Source of the DNA: Lineus longissimus
Taxonomy: Eukaryota; Nemertea; Pilidiophora; Heteronemertea; Lineidae
Direction: 5' to 3'
NCBI RefSeq assembly: GCF_910592395.1
Contig: NC_088316.1
Span: 8,062,001-8,126,000 of the forward strand
Length of the DNA: 64,000 bases
The position numbers and the translations under genes are program-made. This document shows positions 33,882 to 45,203 of the stretch, in pieces; within the stretch, counting starts at the first letter, position 1; each line of letters opens with the position of its first letter. The notes under the pieces were generated by a model that saw only the letters and a list, made by a program, of their open reading frames with translations, was not told the origin of the DNA and made no database searches.

Positions 33882-35027
33882 ATGGCAGATTCAATGCATG
33901 CGAATAATGTACAGGCAGCCGCAGTGCTTATCCGCCTCAATAAAAGGGCACGGACTCAGTCTTGTAATAATGGGCTGTTAGGCAGCAACACGCTATTGAA
34001 ATGGCGTGAGGTGGCCACCGAAACGGACAATTCTGTTTGTGGTGAGAAGAATAATGACTCTCATGCTGTGTCAGATTCAGGGTAGCATGGCCTAAACGAC
34101 AGAGGAAATAATTTTACTGCTACGCAGGGCCGGGGGAAGGCCAAAGTCAAAAGGGGCAAAAAGGGTCAGGCTGGCAGCCCGACTGCAATTGATGGTGCTG
34201 GGGAAAAGGGCGATTTGTATGCTGCTGTCCTTTGTGCAATTCAAGCCTCCGAACAGAGAATTGCCAGTCGTATTGATGACCTAGAGTTGCGTCTGGAGGA
34301 ACGTATTGTCAAAAGGCTAGATAATGTTATAACGAAAAAAATTGCCGATAAGATACGTGGAGTCAGGGAGGACTTGGAGGCATCAATTCTGGATGTCCGT
34401 GATGACATGGATACTATCAGGAATTCTGTCAAACCTTCTTCAAAGGACTACTCTTTGTGTGTTGTTATTCGCAATCTGACTGAAGGCGCTAACGAGTCGT
34501 CCGTGGAGCGTAAAGTGAACGCACTGATCCGAGAAGCCTTAAAACTGGACGTTGTGGTCGTGAGTGCTGAACGGAAGCATTCATACAATGCAAGGCCGGG
34601 TATTGTTCTTACCAAATTCAAGTGTGCTGATGACAAAAAACGTGTAATGCAGTCTAAGAACCTTCTGAGAGATAGTCGGCAATATTCTGCTGTGTCGATA
34701 AAGCATGACAAGCCAAAACATGAACGTATCATGGAAATGAACATTCGTACTATTGTGAATAGCATTCCTGGAGCACGTGATCATGTCAGTTTCGAAGGTG
34801 ATCGGGTCGTTAAGGCCCGATGCGATGAAAGGCCCAGGTATGACCGTAGGGCACGGGACGGGGAACATAATACTGGTTGGAATACTGTAAATTCGGGTCG
34901 TCGCCGTCAAGACCTCGCGAGGCAAGCGGAAATTAATGGGCAGCGGAATACACGAAGAGTCGATCAACACTATGTGGAACAGACGAATACGAGGAATTAT
35001 CGAAAGGGCTCAAATCGACACGCTTGA
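33882..35027 (+). pseudogene. LINE ORF1 (RNA-binding, coiled-coil)
   Basis: 382 codons from ATG 33882 (MADSMHANNVQAAAVLIRLN) in one frame to TGA at 35025, with a single TAG at 34083-34085. After the stop there is a basic segment (GKAKVKRGKKGQ), then a long heptad-rich coiled coil (IASRIDDLELRLEERIVKRL to DDMDTIRNSV). An RRM-like domain follows (SLCVVIRNLTEG, VVSAERKHSYNARPGIVLTKF, KKRVMQSKNLLRDS), then a basic C-terminus. This layout (coiled coil, RRM, basic tail) is that of nucleic-acid chaperone ORF1p of L1-like and some CR1-group elements. One nonsense codon is the only defect seen. Confidence 0.8.
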
Positions 35028-35059
35028 GAAAAAGAGACCGGTTATTATTTCTCCGAACT

Positions 35060-38000
35060 GTCCACCATTCAGCTGAAAGCACGTAGTGTAATAAATGTTG
35101 ACAATTTTAAGAATAAGCTCGTCGATTTTCAAAGCTTGGTATTGTGTAATGACTTTGACTGTGTAGCAGTGACTGAAACGTGGCTAACGTCGAAAGTCTC
35201 GGACAGCGAGGTGCTGCCAGATACTTATTGCTTGTTCCGTAGGGATCGACCAAATGATGATCGGGGAGGGGATAGTGACATCCAGAGTGCGAGAGGGTCA
35301 GATTTGGAGGTTGATAACCTAGAATGTATTGTAGTCGAATTAAGTGGTAGTGATGGGAAGAAGCATGATGTTGTGGTGTGTTATCACCCACCTGACCGTG
35401 ATGTTGTTTCAGTTCGTGAGTTTATCGGACAGTTTAGAACGATCCTAGATAGCTGCAAAAATCATTTTTATGATGTGTGTGTTTTGGGTGATTTCAACTT
35501 TCCTAGTATTGATTGGTCTATCATTGCATGCAACTCGGTAAATGACGTTGCGCAAGAGTTTTGTGATCTCTTGTTTGACTTTTCATTGTGGCAGTTTGTA
35601 TATGAGCCCACGCATAGGGCAGGTAACATTCTTGATCTTGTATTGTCTAACAGACCGGAGCAAATTAGTGATTTAGAAGTTTGGCCAGACAGCTTTTGTT
35701 CGGATCACTACCCGGTTGTGTTCACGTTGGGGATGAATGTAAATAGGTCAAAGCAAAGGCCTAGGTCGGTGTTGGATTGGAAGAGTGCTAATATTATTGG
35801 ATTGCGTGATTTTCTTTGTGAAGAGCTTGGTCATGGTTCAGATTTTAAAGAACGAAATGAAGGTCTCGATGTAGAACTTGTATGGCAGGACTGGCTTGGT
35901 ATTGTTAATAGGGGTGTTGAATTTTTTGTTCCCAAGAAAGTGTTAACAAGCATAGCGTAAATGTCCCCCGTCGCCATATGGGCATGGGTACTCAATGACA
36001 CTGTCGAAAATGTGTTACCAGAATCTCTTGTTCTTGAAATCATAGAGCACAATGCGATTTTCATGATTTTCAGAAAGCCCCCCCTATGGGCTAGAAAAAT
36101 GGTTGAAACTAAAAACTTGCGTGATATATTGCGTACCTTTGTCAGCTTATTCTACCATAAAAAGTTGGTAAAAATCGGACGAATATTAAGCGAGTTCTAA
36201 CACTTTATGTGTTTTTGGTTTGGGCCCCCTGGTGGCCAAGTCGAGAATCAAACTTGGCCGATTTTTCGACGCGACACACCTTTGGCCCGCCCTCTATCAG
36301 CACACCAAATTTCGAACACAAATATTTTGTCGTTCAGAAGTTACAGAGCGGAAGGGGATTTTCACGATTTTCAGAAAGCGCCCCCTATGGGCTAGAAAAA
36401 TGGTTGAAACTAAAAACTCACGTGATATACTGTGTACCTTTGTTAGCTTATTCTACCATAAAAATTTGGTAAAGATCGGATGAATATTAAGCGAGTTCTA
36501 ACACTTTATGTGTTTTTAGTTTTGGCCCCCTGGTGGCCAAGTCGAGAATCAAACTCGGCCGATTTTACATCGCGACACACCTTTGGCCTGTCCTCTATCA
36601 GCACACCAAATTTCAAGCCAAAATATTTTGTCGTTCAGAAGTTACAGAGCGGAAGGGGATTTTCATGATTTTCAGAAAGCGCCCCCTATGGGCCAGAAAA
36701 TGGCTGAAACTAAAAACTCACGTGATATACTGTGTACCTTTGTTAGCTTATTCTACCATAAAAATTTGGTAAAGATCGGATGAATATTAAGCGAGTTCTA
36801 ACACTTTATGTGTTTTTAGTTTTGGCCCCCTGGTGGCCAAGTCGAGAATCAAACTCGGCCAATTTTACATCGCGACACACCTTTGGCCCGCCCTCTATCA
36901 GCACACCAAATTTCAATCCAAAATATTGTGTCGTTCAGAAGTTACAGAGCGGAAGGGAACACTAGCGGCGAGCGGCACTGCAGACGGACGGGCGGTATTT
37001 CCATATCCCCCTCCGAGGGCTCCGGGGGACAAAAAGCTCTAAGAGACCACGGTGGGTAACTGGTGAGTTGAAGCACTTGTCAAACAAGGTGAAGACAGCA
37101 CTGCGTAAGGCCAAGAGGGACGGGCATGACATCAAAATATAATAAATAAATATAGGGCACTGAGAAATAGGCTGAGAGATAAGTCGCGCACAAGTTACCA
37201 ATTGTATATTGAGTCAGTGGGGAGGGATGCGAAGACAAATCCGAAACGCTTTTGGTCTTTCTATCACAGCAAAGTAAAAGCTGATCGGATACCAACAACG
37301 GTTAGTCACAATGGAGTGAAGGCTGGGGAAAGTGGGGAAAAAGCGAGCTTGTTCAACAACTATTTTGCGTCAGTCTTCTCTGATGAGGTTATTGATATAC
37401 CCGAGATTGATGTTGTTATCGAGCCGACCCTTGAGTGTTTTGATTTTACGGCCGATGAGGTTTTGAAATGTTTTTTTGCACTCGATGTAAACAAGGCCTA
37501 TGGTCCAGATGGAATTTCACCCAGACTATTGAAAGAATGTGCTCGTTCCTTGAGCGACTCATGTGCATTTATATTCAACTGCAGTATGTCATCTGGTGAG
37601 CTACCAAGTACGTGGAAGTTGGCTAATGTTACGCCTGTGTATAAGAAAGAGGATAAGGGTAAGGTTGATAATTATCGACCAGTGTCTTTGTTATGCATTA
37701 TCTCAAAGGTCATGGAGAGGCTGATTCATACAAAATTGACCAACGAGGTTCAACTGAAATTAAATGATGTCTCATCATGGTTTTCGGTCAAAGCGTTCAA
37801 CCAGTACTAAGCTTGTTCAAGTATTGCATGATATTGGTGCCGACTTAGATAAAGGGGATCAAGTTGATGCGATCTATCTCGATTTCAGTAAAGCTTTTGA
37901 TAGAGTCCCGCATCATCTGTTAGTCCATAAGTTGCAGAGTTTTGGTATCAATGGTAGGCTGTTAAAATGGTTCAAATGTTATCTAACTGACAGGAAGCAA

Positions 38001-38960
38001 AGAGTGTGCATAAATGGCGAAGTCTCCACGGTTAAAGATGTAACCTCGGGTGTCCCTCAGGGCTCGATTCTAGGGCCACTACTTTTTTTATTGTATGTGA
38101 ACGACCTCCCTGAAGTTATGGGCCAGAATACAACTATGTCTCTATTTGCAGATGACTCAAACTTTAATAGGTTGATTAAGTCGTTGGAGGATTGTCTGGC
38201 ACTACAAGATGATCTTGAAAATGTAGCCCGTTGGTGTAAAACGTGGGGGATGTGCTTAAATGCAATTAAATGTCAATGTATTAGTATCACCAGGAAGCTT
38301 AACCCTACAGTATACTATTATAATATTCATGGTCGTGCTTTAACCAAGGTCGACAACGTTCGGGACCTAGGTGTCGTGGTCAGTAGCGATTAGACTTTCA
38401 ATTCTCATATAAATCTGACTGTTAAAAAGGCAAATCAGACTTGGGCAACGATTAAGCGTGTGTTTGATAGGAAAAGGAGCCCGAAATTAATGCATCTGTT
38501 ATTTGAATCCCTTGTCAGGTCAAAATTGGAATATAATTCCGTTTCTTGGGATCATATCACGAGGGAAAACTTGGTCAAGCTAGAAAGGGTTCAACGCAGA
38601 GCCACACGGCATATGTTAGGTGGAGAACTAAGTTACAAAGAGAGGCTCTCTGTTATGTCTATGTTACCTTTGTCTTACAGGCGGGAGATGGCTGACCTCA
38701 ATTTTTTGCACAATTGCTTTATCGGTAAAATCGATTTGGACACTTTAAAATATATATCTTTTAGAGAAAGGAGGGGTGACACACTTCTTATACGTGGTGC
38801 TAGATGTAGGACGGAGACATATTGCCGGTCGTTTTTTAATCGTGTGGAGGGCACGTGGAATGCCCTGCCTATGAGTGTGCGTTGTGCGGCGAGTCCTATC
38901 GCCTTTAAGTGATCCGTCAGGGACTTTTATGAAAGCCAGCTGATGGAGCGTTTTGACCCG
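35060..38960 (+). pseudogene. LINE ORF2: APE endonuclease and reverse transcriptase
   Basis: Endonuclease (35060-35958): KARSV start, VTETWL, VLGDFNFPSIDW and SDHYPV, the last with the catalytic His. A short loss occurs around RDRPNDDRGGD, where the glycine-rich loop would be. After the insertion the frame resumes at 37037 (KRPRWVTGELKHLSNKVKTA). The RT follows: YGPDGISPRLLKECA, YRPVSLLCIISKVMERLIH, a frameshift at about 37770, DAIYLDFSKAFDRVPHHLL, GVPQGSILGPLLFLLY, MSLFADDSNF (catalytic box intact) and RDLGVVVSSD, then a TAG at 38391. It ends with the CR1-type C-terminal domain (LVRSKLEYNSVSWDH ... VEGTWNALP). At least three frameshifts and two stops are present. Confidence 0.87.
35959..37036 (+). 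repeat. MITE-like insertion with a 300-bp unit in three tandem copies
   Basis: Starts with ATGTCCCCCGTCGCCATATG and ends GGCTCCGGGGGACAAAAAGC; the ends are partly inverted (TGTCCCCCG... on both strands). Inside, the segment GTGATATACTGTGTACCTTTG / TTGGTAAAGATCGG / TTTTGGCCCCCTGGTGGCC / CAGAAGTTACAGAGCGGAAG recurs with periods of 301 and 300 bp. 36421-36480 and 36721-36780 are identical over 60 bases. The insertion cuts the LINE ORF2, whose frame resumes right after. The words TGGCCCCCTGGTGGCCAAG and TATCAGCACACCAAATTT are shared with the other dispersed repeats. Open frames here are translations of the repeat. Confidence 0.85.
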
Positions 38961-39232
38961 GACAACGCGTGCTCATGGGTTGGGCGTTGCAGGTGTCCTT
39001 TTTGCCGCTATTAAAAGAATGCTTTTACATTTTTATTAAAACTATTATACTCTTTTTGGGTTCCCGTGAATGGGTCTTAATTGACCCTTTGGCGCACCCT
39101 TTTGGGCACCTAGTTTTACTGTTATTTCAACCATATGTTTTATTTGTATTTTCATCACTGTTATTTTACTATGTATATAATTTTATGTTGGTGCTCAATA
39201 AAGTTGTTGAAATTGAAATTGAAATTGAAATT

Positions 39233-39993
39233 GTACCTGTATCAGTGGCGAATTGTGGAGACAAATTTTAGCTGAGGCAGCTAACCTGAAGATTAAGGAA
39301 ACTGAAGGGAATCTACAGTCTGCCACTGGGGAAAATTTGAAAATCCTAGGAGTTGCCGACGTGAATGTTAGTTTAGGATCGCGGGAGTTCAACCACTCAG
39401 TTGTAGTTGTTGACAATTTGTCACATACATGTCTGTTAGGAAGTGATTTCTTTTCAGATAACCATTGTACAATTAGTTACGATACAGTAACTCTGTATCT
39501 TGGTGACATGGAGTTGCCTCTGAGGAGACAACCGGGTAAATCAAAAGTATGTAGGATATTATTGGGAAAAGGAATGTGTATTCCTCCAAACACAAAAATG
39601 ATACTTCCTGGAAAACTGGCCAAGTCAGGGTCATTTAACCAGTTGGTACCGGGAATGGTTGAGGCCAAGTTGGATCAGACCAATTTTACAACGGGAAGAT
39701 GTTTGGTGAGAGCAATCAACGGGAAAATGCCTGTTAGGGTTGCTAATTTTTCAGATAAGACTTTGCATATCAGAACTAATCAGACACTAGGATATTTTCA
39801 CCCTGTTGCTGAAGTCGAGGCTGCAAAGGAGCTTGACGAAAATGAAAACAAACAGAACAATTCGAGAAAATCCAAGAGATCAGAACGAGATCAGAAGCCA
39901 CCTTGTGCCAAGACGTATAAACCGCCAAGAAAACCGGCAGAGAAAATAAACAACAGTCAAATGTTACAGTGTCAGGGAACAACCCTAGTCTAA
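39233..39993 (+). pseudogene. Gypsy protease (second part) and linker
   Basis: Continues the protease interrupted at 33753: SGELWRQILAEAANLK, LKILGVADVNVSLG, VVVVDNLSHTCLLGSDFF and a C-terminal LYLGDMELPLRR. This is the flap and second-half pattern of Ty3-type retropepsins. It runs on through MILPGKLAKSG and a Lys/Glu-rich linker to TAA at 39991. The RT frame begins at 39969 in the -1 frame, overlapping 25 nt. I saw no canonical heptamer slip site in the overlap, so programmed -1 frameshifting is only a possibility. Confidence 0.8.
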
Positions 39994-42900
39994 TTTCTTC
40001 TGTCACTAGTACCAAAGTTAAGGATCAAGAACCAGATGGCACCGGTGAAGCGAAAGGTACTCAAGCCAAAGAAGACGCGGAGGCTAAGATCCGTCTGGAG
40101 TCCTTGCTGCTTAAATTGGAGATAAATGACATTGGACTGGATCCAGGTAAAAGAGAAATGGTGGTCCAGTTGATCGAGAAATTTCAATTTGCATTTTCAA
40201 TGGGTGATTTTGATTTGGGGCATACGACCGTACTACAACACATCATCGATACTGGAGATGCCCTCCCCATCAAACAGAACCCAAGACGTTTGCCCCCACA
40301 TCAAGAACCCTTCGTACTTAACACAGTTAAAGAATTGGAAGAGAGAGGACTAGTTAATAAGAAGCAGAGTCCTTGGAGCTCGCCGATTGTCGTAGCGAAG
40401 AAGCACGACGGTTCGTTTCGTTCTTGTGTGGATTACAGAAAACTGAATGCATGCACAGTTAAATCAGCCCAACCTTTAGCAAGGATTGATGATACCCTTA
40501 ACAGCCTATCAGGATCGGTATACTTCACAACTCTAGATTGTGCCAGCGGATATTGGCAGGTAGGCGTTGCACCCGAGGATCGCGCCAAAACTTCGTTTGT
40601 TGTCGGAACTCAACAGTATGAATGGAATTTGATGCCGTTCTGGCTTACCTCGGCACCGAGTACCTTCACCAGAATGATGAATATTGTCCTAGGGGGCGTG
40701 GAACATTGTCTGGTATACTTGGACGACATAATCGTACATTCGCTGACCTTTGAGGATCATCTGAAGCAACTTGCTAGTGTGCTTGAACGTCTGCAAGTTG
40801 CAAATCTCAAACTTAAACCAAGTAAATGCAAGCTTTTCAGGAGCTTGGTGAAATTTCTTGGGCACGTGGTATCCAAGGACGGAATTGCCACTGACCCGGA
40901 AAAAGTGCAGAAGGTAGCTGAATGGCCAAGGACGAATTCTGTCGCTGAAGTCCGGTCTTTTATGGGACTAGCTACATACTACCAGAATTACGTCAACAAC
41001 TTTGCAAATACTGCTGCTCCACTGCATCGTCTAACGAGAAAGAACACTACCTTTGTTTGGACAGACGAGTGTGAAAAAGCATTTGTGTCATTGAAGGAAG
41101 GTTTAGTTTCTTCACCAGTACTTGCACATCCTGATTTTAGTGAGAGTGCCTGAATGTTTGTATTAGACACTGATGCCAGCGATTTGGGAATGGGGGGAGT
41201 GTTGTCTCAGAAACAAAATGATGAGTCTGAGAAAGAGATCGGATATGGGAGCAAAAGTTTCCATGGGGGCGAACTAAACTACTGTACTACCAGAAGGGAG
41301 ATGCTTGCCCTTGTAACATTCGCCGAACACTTTCGTTATTTCCTTCTTGTGAAAAAGTTTCTGGTCAGAGTTGATAATATCGCAGTGTCCTGGCTTCTGA
41401 ACTTCAAGGAACCATCTGGTCAGATAGCGAGGTGGATAGAGAGGCTGGCGGAGTTTGATTTTATTATTGAACACAGGCCTGGCATAAAGCATGGCAATGC
41501 CGATGCTCTCTCGAGACGCCCAGTAAGGATGCGGCAACATGGAGACTGCCCATCTTGTGGACCTACAGATATCAAGAAAGATAATCATAAATCGCATGAA
41601 AAGACCAAGTCCACTCCAAGTGCAGTGTTTAATGCAGACTCCTTGGAGAGCGGTGATAGCCATGCAGTACCCAGGCTGCGGTCAAGACATGCAAATTCGA
41701 CGAAATCTGATGTTACGACACAAAGAATTGAGGCTGTGCGTGTAAAGACAGATAACAAGGAGCTTCCTGCCATGTTGTCAAGAGAAGCTATTGCAACAGC
41801 CCAGATGACCGACCCAGAAATTAGGAACCTTTATGACCACATAGTTGAAGACAAGAGTGAGCCTTCTAAAGCAACTTTGCAAGGATATGGACTCTTAGAA
41901 CGCGCCTTATGGGCACAAAGGGCTAGCATGGAAATATCCAATGGTTTACTGTACATTAGGCCAGAAAAGGATTCCAAACATAAGAACCACAGATTGGTAT
42001 TACCCAAGTCCCTGATTAAACCTATTTTCCGGGAAATACACGAGGGATTTGCTGGAGGACACCTTGGAATAAGGAAGAAGGAAGCAAAGTTGAGGGAGAG
42101 ATGCTGGAGGCCTCAAATGAAAAGGGAAGTTACTGATCTTATTAGATCATGCGAGACTTGCCAAAAATGTAAGTCACCTCCTCATGGAACAAAAGGACCA
42201 TTACAGAGCATTCCTGTTGGGAGGAGGAATCAGAGGGTACATATTGACGTCATAGGACCGATTAATCAACTGTCTCGGAAGGGACACAAATTCATTCTTG
42301 TCCTTCAAGATGCCTTTACAAAGTGGCCGCAGGCATGGCCTCTGCGCAATCAGAAGGCAACAACATGCGCCAAAGTGATAGTAAATGATTACATTTCACG
42401 TTTCGGTACTCCAGAAAATCTTCACACAGATCAAGGAACCAATTTCCAGTCGAATGTATTTGATGACATGTGCAAGATTCTCAACATCCACAAGACGAAG
42501 ACAACAGCTTTTCATCCACAAGGGAATGGTCAGGTGGAAAATCTTAACAAGACTTTGAAAAGTATGCTGACAGCCATGGTTGATGAAGAAGGTCGCGACT
42601 GGGATGATTGCCTTCCTGGTGTGTTAATGGCTTACAGATCAAGCGTTCAGGTTTCCACGGAAGAGACACCCTTTCTCTTAACCTTTGGAGATGAGATGCA
42701 GCTACCCTTAGACTTGATCATCGGCACTGCAGATTCCGATAGAGAGATTCCTTATCACAACTACGTATCAGAATTGAGGGCGAAAATCGAATCTTCATTC
42801 AATCGGGCTTGTTCGAATCTTAACACAACGGAGACAAAGGACATACTACGACCGGAAATGTAAGGATGGTTCCTTTGCCGTTGGAGATTTGGTGCTTCTC

Positions 42901-43533
42901 AGAAACCACTATGTGAAGCCAGGCGTTCCACCCAAGTTTCACCGTCGTTGGATGGGACCATTCCGGGTGTTAGATGTGTTATCTGAAGTCAACTACAGAG
43001 TAATAACGACGGAAGGGAAGGCCCCGAAGAGTAAAGTTGTCCACCTGAATAATATGAAGCGTTTCTATGCAAGAGAAAACGAAGAGTTGGACAAACCCAG
43101 CGATGACGATGATGATGACGATGATGACAAGATGTCGACTGTGACTACGGAGGAGTCAGATAATGAGTCTTACAGCTCAAACTCTGAATTCGAATTCCGT
43201 TCTTATAGACCAATGGTTCTTAGATCAGATAAAATAAATGAAATCGCTAAAGAGCCAGGTGTTAACAAATCAGAGTCTAATGTGACGGATGAAGCAGCTC
43301 CTTTTCAGGCGTGTGATGCTTCCTCTTTGGAGAGCGGTGTGGACCATGCAGAGCCCCTGCCGATTCCTAATCATGATGTATCTGATGTTTCTGTTGAAGC
43401 CACTATAAGCAACTATGATCTGAGACCACGTGAGAAATTACGCGCGCCGATTCACTATCCGCAGTTAACTGAAAGTGTAACTTTGTGTCGGATAAGAGCC
43501 CGCAAGAATGTTAGGCTCAAGAGCAAACTGTAA
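39969..43533 (+). pseudogene. Gypsy pol: RT, RNase H and integrase
   Basis: RT: PWSSPIVVAKKHDGSFRSCV, YFTTLDCASGYWQV and VYLDDIIVHS (catalytic box intact); MPFWLTSAPSTF has Trp where Gly is usual. TGA at 41151 separates the RNase H (LDTDASDLGMGGVL, TRREMLALV, HRPGIKHGNADALSRRP). Integrase is complete in motif: the HHCC finger (HEGFAGGHLG, CETCQKC; 42040-42170), then HIDVIGP, LHTDQGTNFQ and GQVENLNKTL supplying Asp, Asp and Glu (42240-42560). A frameshift near 42830 leads to the C-terminal domain (42889-43533: FHRRWMGPFRVLDV, a run of Asp at about 43105-43130, and a tail with YDLRPREKLRAP). With one stop and one frameshift it is inactive, but only mildly decayed. Confidence 0.88.
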
Positions 43534-43639
43534 TTAATAAGCAACCAATAAATGTATTAATGTAAATATGAAAATAATTGTTATCATTAGACATGAAATT
43601 ATTGGAAGAGAAATACTGAAGCTAAATAATTGCATAAAG

Positions 43640-43664
43640 TAATTATACCATTTTGCCTTTACAG
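43640..43664 (+). promoter_or_regulatory. Putative splice acceptor before the gypsy 3' ORF
   Basis: TTATACCATTTTGCCTTTACAG ends immediately before ATGGATATT at 43665. A polypyrimidine-rich stretch followed by CAG directly at the start codon suggests that the downstream ORF is made from a spliced subgenomic RNA, as in retroviral env expression. Inference from sequence only. Confidence 0.45.
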
Positions 43665-44546
43665 ATGGATATTTTACAATTAGACCCGTTCCCTGTTGAA
43701 GTTAAAGAATTGAAGAGGGGGAGCAGTAGACAAGTCTATTTATTCCTTAAGGACATATTACATCGCCATCTCAATGTTGAGATTTCGTTCGGGCAGGCTC
43801 TGCAACATCTCGTGGAGGCGGGTAATATTTACCTTATGAACACAAGAGAGTTGGTGACCGGCTGTATGATTCATGGCATCCGTCTATTTATGGCCCGTGT
43901 GAAGAAATCCTGGAAAGTGGAGCCGGTAGAGATAGCTTTTGTCAAAGAGCGTATGCTGTCGATAACCAAGGTGTATAACGGTGACGAGAAGGACGTTGGG
44001 AGTTGGTTGGCCAAACTTGAAGCCAAGTTGCTTCCAGGTAATTCGCCAACTCCCTCCGTGGTTGCGCAACCTGCAACCTATGATCTCCCCATTTTAGTTA
44101 TTTCTGATTCTATGTTCAGATTTTGCAAACCATCTGACGAAATTTATCCAATCTCTCATTCTGGCGAGCGTGCCGAAGGTGTTAGGCACACCGTAGATCT
44201 TTTTCATAACATCCAATGTAGGGCCATCGTCCTTAATCATGGTCTTAACCACACCTGCCCGTATGGCAATTCTCGTCTATTTATGGAAGATATTTTTCGG
44301 TCGCTGACCCATCGTTTCCCAAACATTCCCCTCTATCACTTTCATCCTCCACTATCCCCATCTGTATTGAACAATCCTCTTCATGTTTTTCGTGTTAGCA
44401 ATTTTTGCAGGATGATGGTAGATGTGGGATTCACCCCCATTGAACATCCTTCACTTGGTAGAGCTGCGTTCGACCGAGAGGGCTTTCATTATTCGCGTCA
44501 GGGGATGGATGATGTCACCCGTTTCCTCGTGGATGCCATTCATTGA
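43665..44546 (+). CDS. Extra gypsy ORF in the envelope position, SGNH/GDSL hydrolase-like
   Basis: 293 codons from ATG 43665, uninterrupted, between integrase and the 3' LTR. Residues 1-130 form an unrecognised alpha-rich domain (QVYLFLKDILHRHLNVEISF; LVTGCMIHGIRLFMARVKK). Residues 142-290 look like an SGNH hydrolase. PILVISDSMFRF carries a candidate nucleophile Ser149 in S-D-S (usual GDS). AIVLNHGLNH gives G-x-N with Asn195. REGFHYSRQG gives His275, with Glu where block V normally has Asp (or Asp270 further upstream). SGNH-type esterases are known in ORF1 of some CR1-group LINEs, but the position after integrase in a gypsy element is unusual to me. No signal peptide or membrane segment was seen, so it does not look like a fusion envelope. 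The function could be lipid or ester hydrolysis, or a non-catalytic derivative. Confidence 0.65.
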   Translation: MDILQLDPFPVEVKELKRGSSRQVYLFLKDILHRHLNVEISFGQALQHLVEAGNIYLMNTRELVTGCMIHGIRLFMARVKKSWKVEPVEIAFVKERMLSITKVYNGDEKDVGSWLAKLEAKLLPGNSPTPSVVAQPATYDLPILVISDSMFRFCKPSDEIYPISHSGERAEGVRHTVDLFHNIQCRAIVLNHGLNHTCPYGNSRLFMEDIFRSLTHRFPNIPLYHFHPPLSPSVLNNPLHVFRVSNFCRMMVDVGFTPIEHPSLGRAAFDREGFHYSRQGMDDVTRFLVDAIH

Positions 44547-45203
44547 ATGAATAGGAATACAATGTTGTTCTTCGTCTTGGAACCCTTCGGAGTAGTTTTA
44601 TATTCGTTGGGGGAAGAGATGGGTTTGGCCCGTTGTTGCAGCACAAGCCCATGAACTCATTAAATCCTAAGCAGCTCACCGAATCCTGAATGCATGAGAC
44701 TACTGGGACAACCGCACGAACCGTTGAGGATCACCTTCGGTAAACTGTAACAACCACTTGTAAATTACTGTAAAAAGGTTTAAATTTATATTTGATTATC
44801 GTTCCAGGTTGTCACACACCACGTTGGTAGAGAGTATGTCCGTACGTTACTTGTTGACATCGTTACTCATTACGCTTGCGGGGATTAAGCCTGGATTGGA
44901 TGGTGCCACCTTGATTCATTTTTGTATATAGCAGACTTCCTAGCGGACTGATTGTTTGATGGACGTTATCCCTTGTAAATATTATATTGGACATAATGGA
45001 TATTACTGAATTGTACATTGGAAAGATAGTTGTACAGCTCGCGTTTGTGATTCATATATTATTATAGTGGACATTGCTGAGATCCGGTAGTTCGTGCGTA
45101 ATGGATTGTGTGGTGTATATATTGTATAGTTTATTTCTTATTGTAATACAGGACTATTTTGTTCAAAATTTTTTATATTTGAACAGTTTTTTGGTGGGGA
45201 TGG
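44547..45203 (+). other. Gypsy 3' untranslated region
   Basis: About 650 bp between the extra ORF and the LTR. No reading frame. It ends with a G/T-rich stretch, TTTTTTGGTGGGGA (about 45187-45200), that could hold the polypurine tract (GGTGGGGA) that primes plus-strand synthesis. Confidence 0.5.

Larger units (their letters stand above)
33754..39232 (+). mobile_element. Full-length-like CR1/Jockey-type non-LTR retrotransposon inside the gypsy protease
   Basis: Begins right after GTA (33751-33753) in the protease DTGA-A-R codons and ends in a hexanucleotide tail (TGAAAT repeated about four times, 39207-39232). GTA follows, with the protease resuming in frame. It holds ORF1 (33882-35027), ORF2 with APE endonuclease and RT (35060-38960) and a polyadenylation signal AATAAA at 39197. 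The short 3' repeat tail, the GVPQGSILGPLLF and FADDSN motifs and the absence of poly(A) fit the CR1/L2/Jockey group. ORF2 is split by a roughly 1.08-kb insertion at 35959-37036. Confidence 0.88.

Noticed and set aside
35959-36965. Series of 60-90 codon plus-strand frames
   Set aside because: They repeat with the 300-bp unit and have no start context or domain, so they are translations of the repeat.
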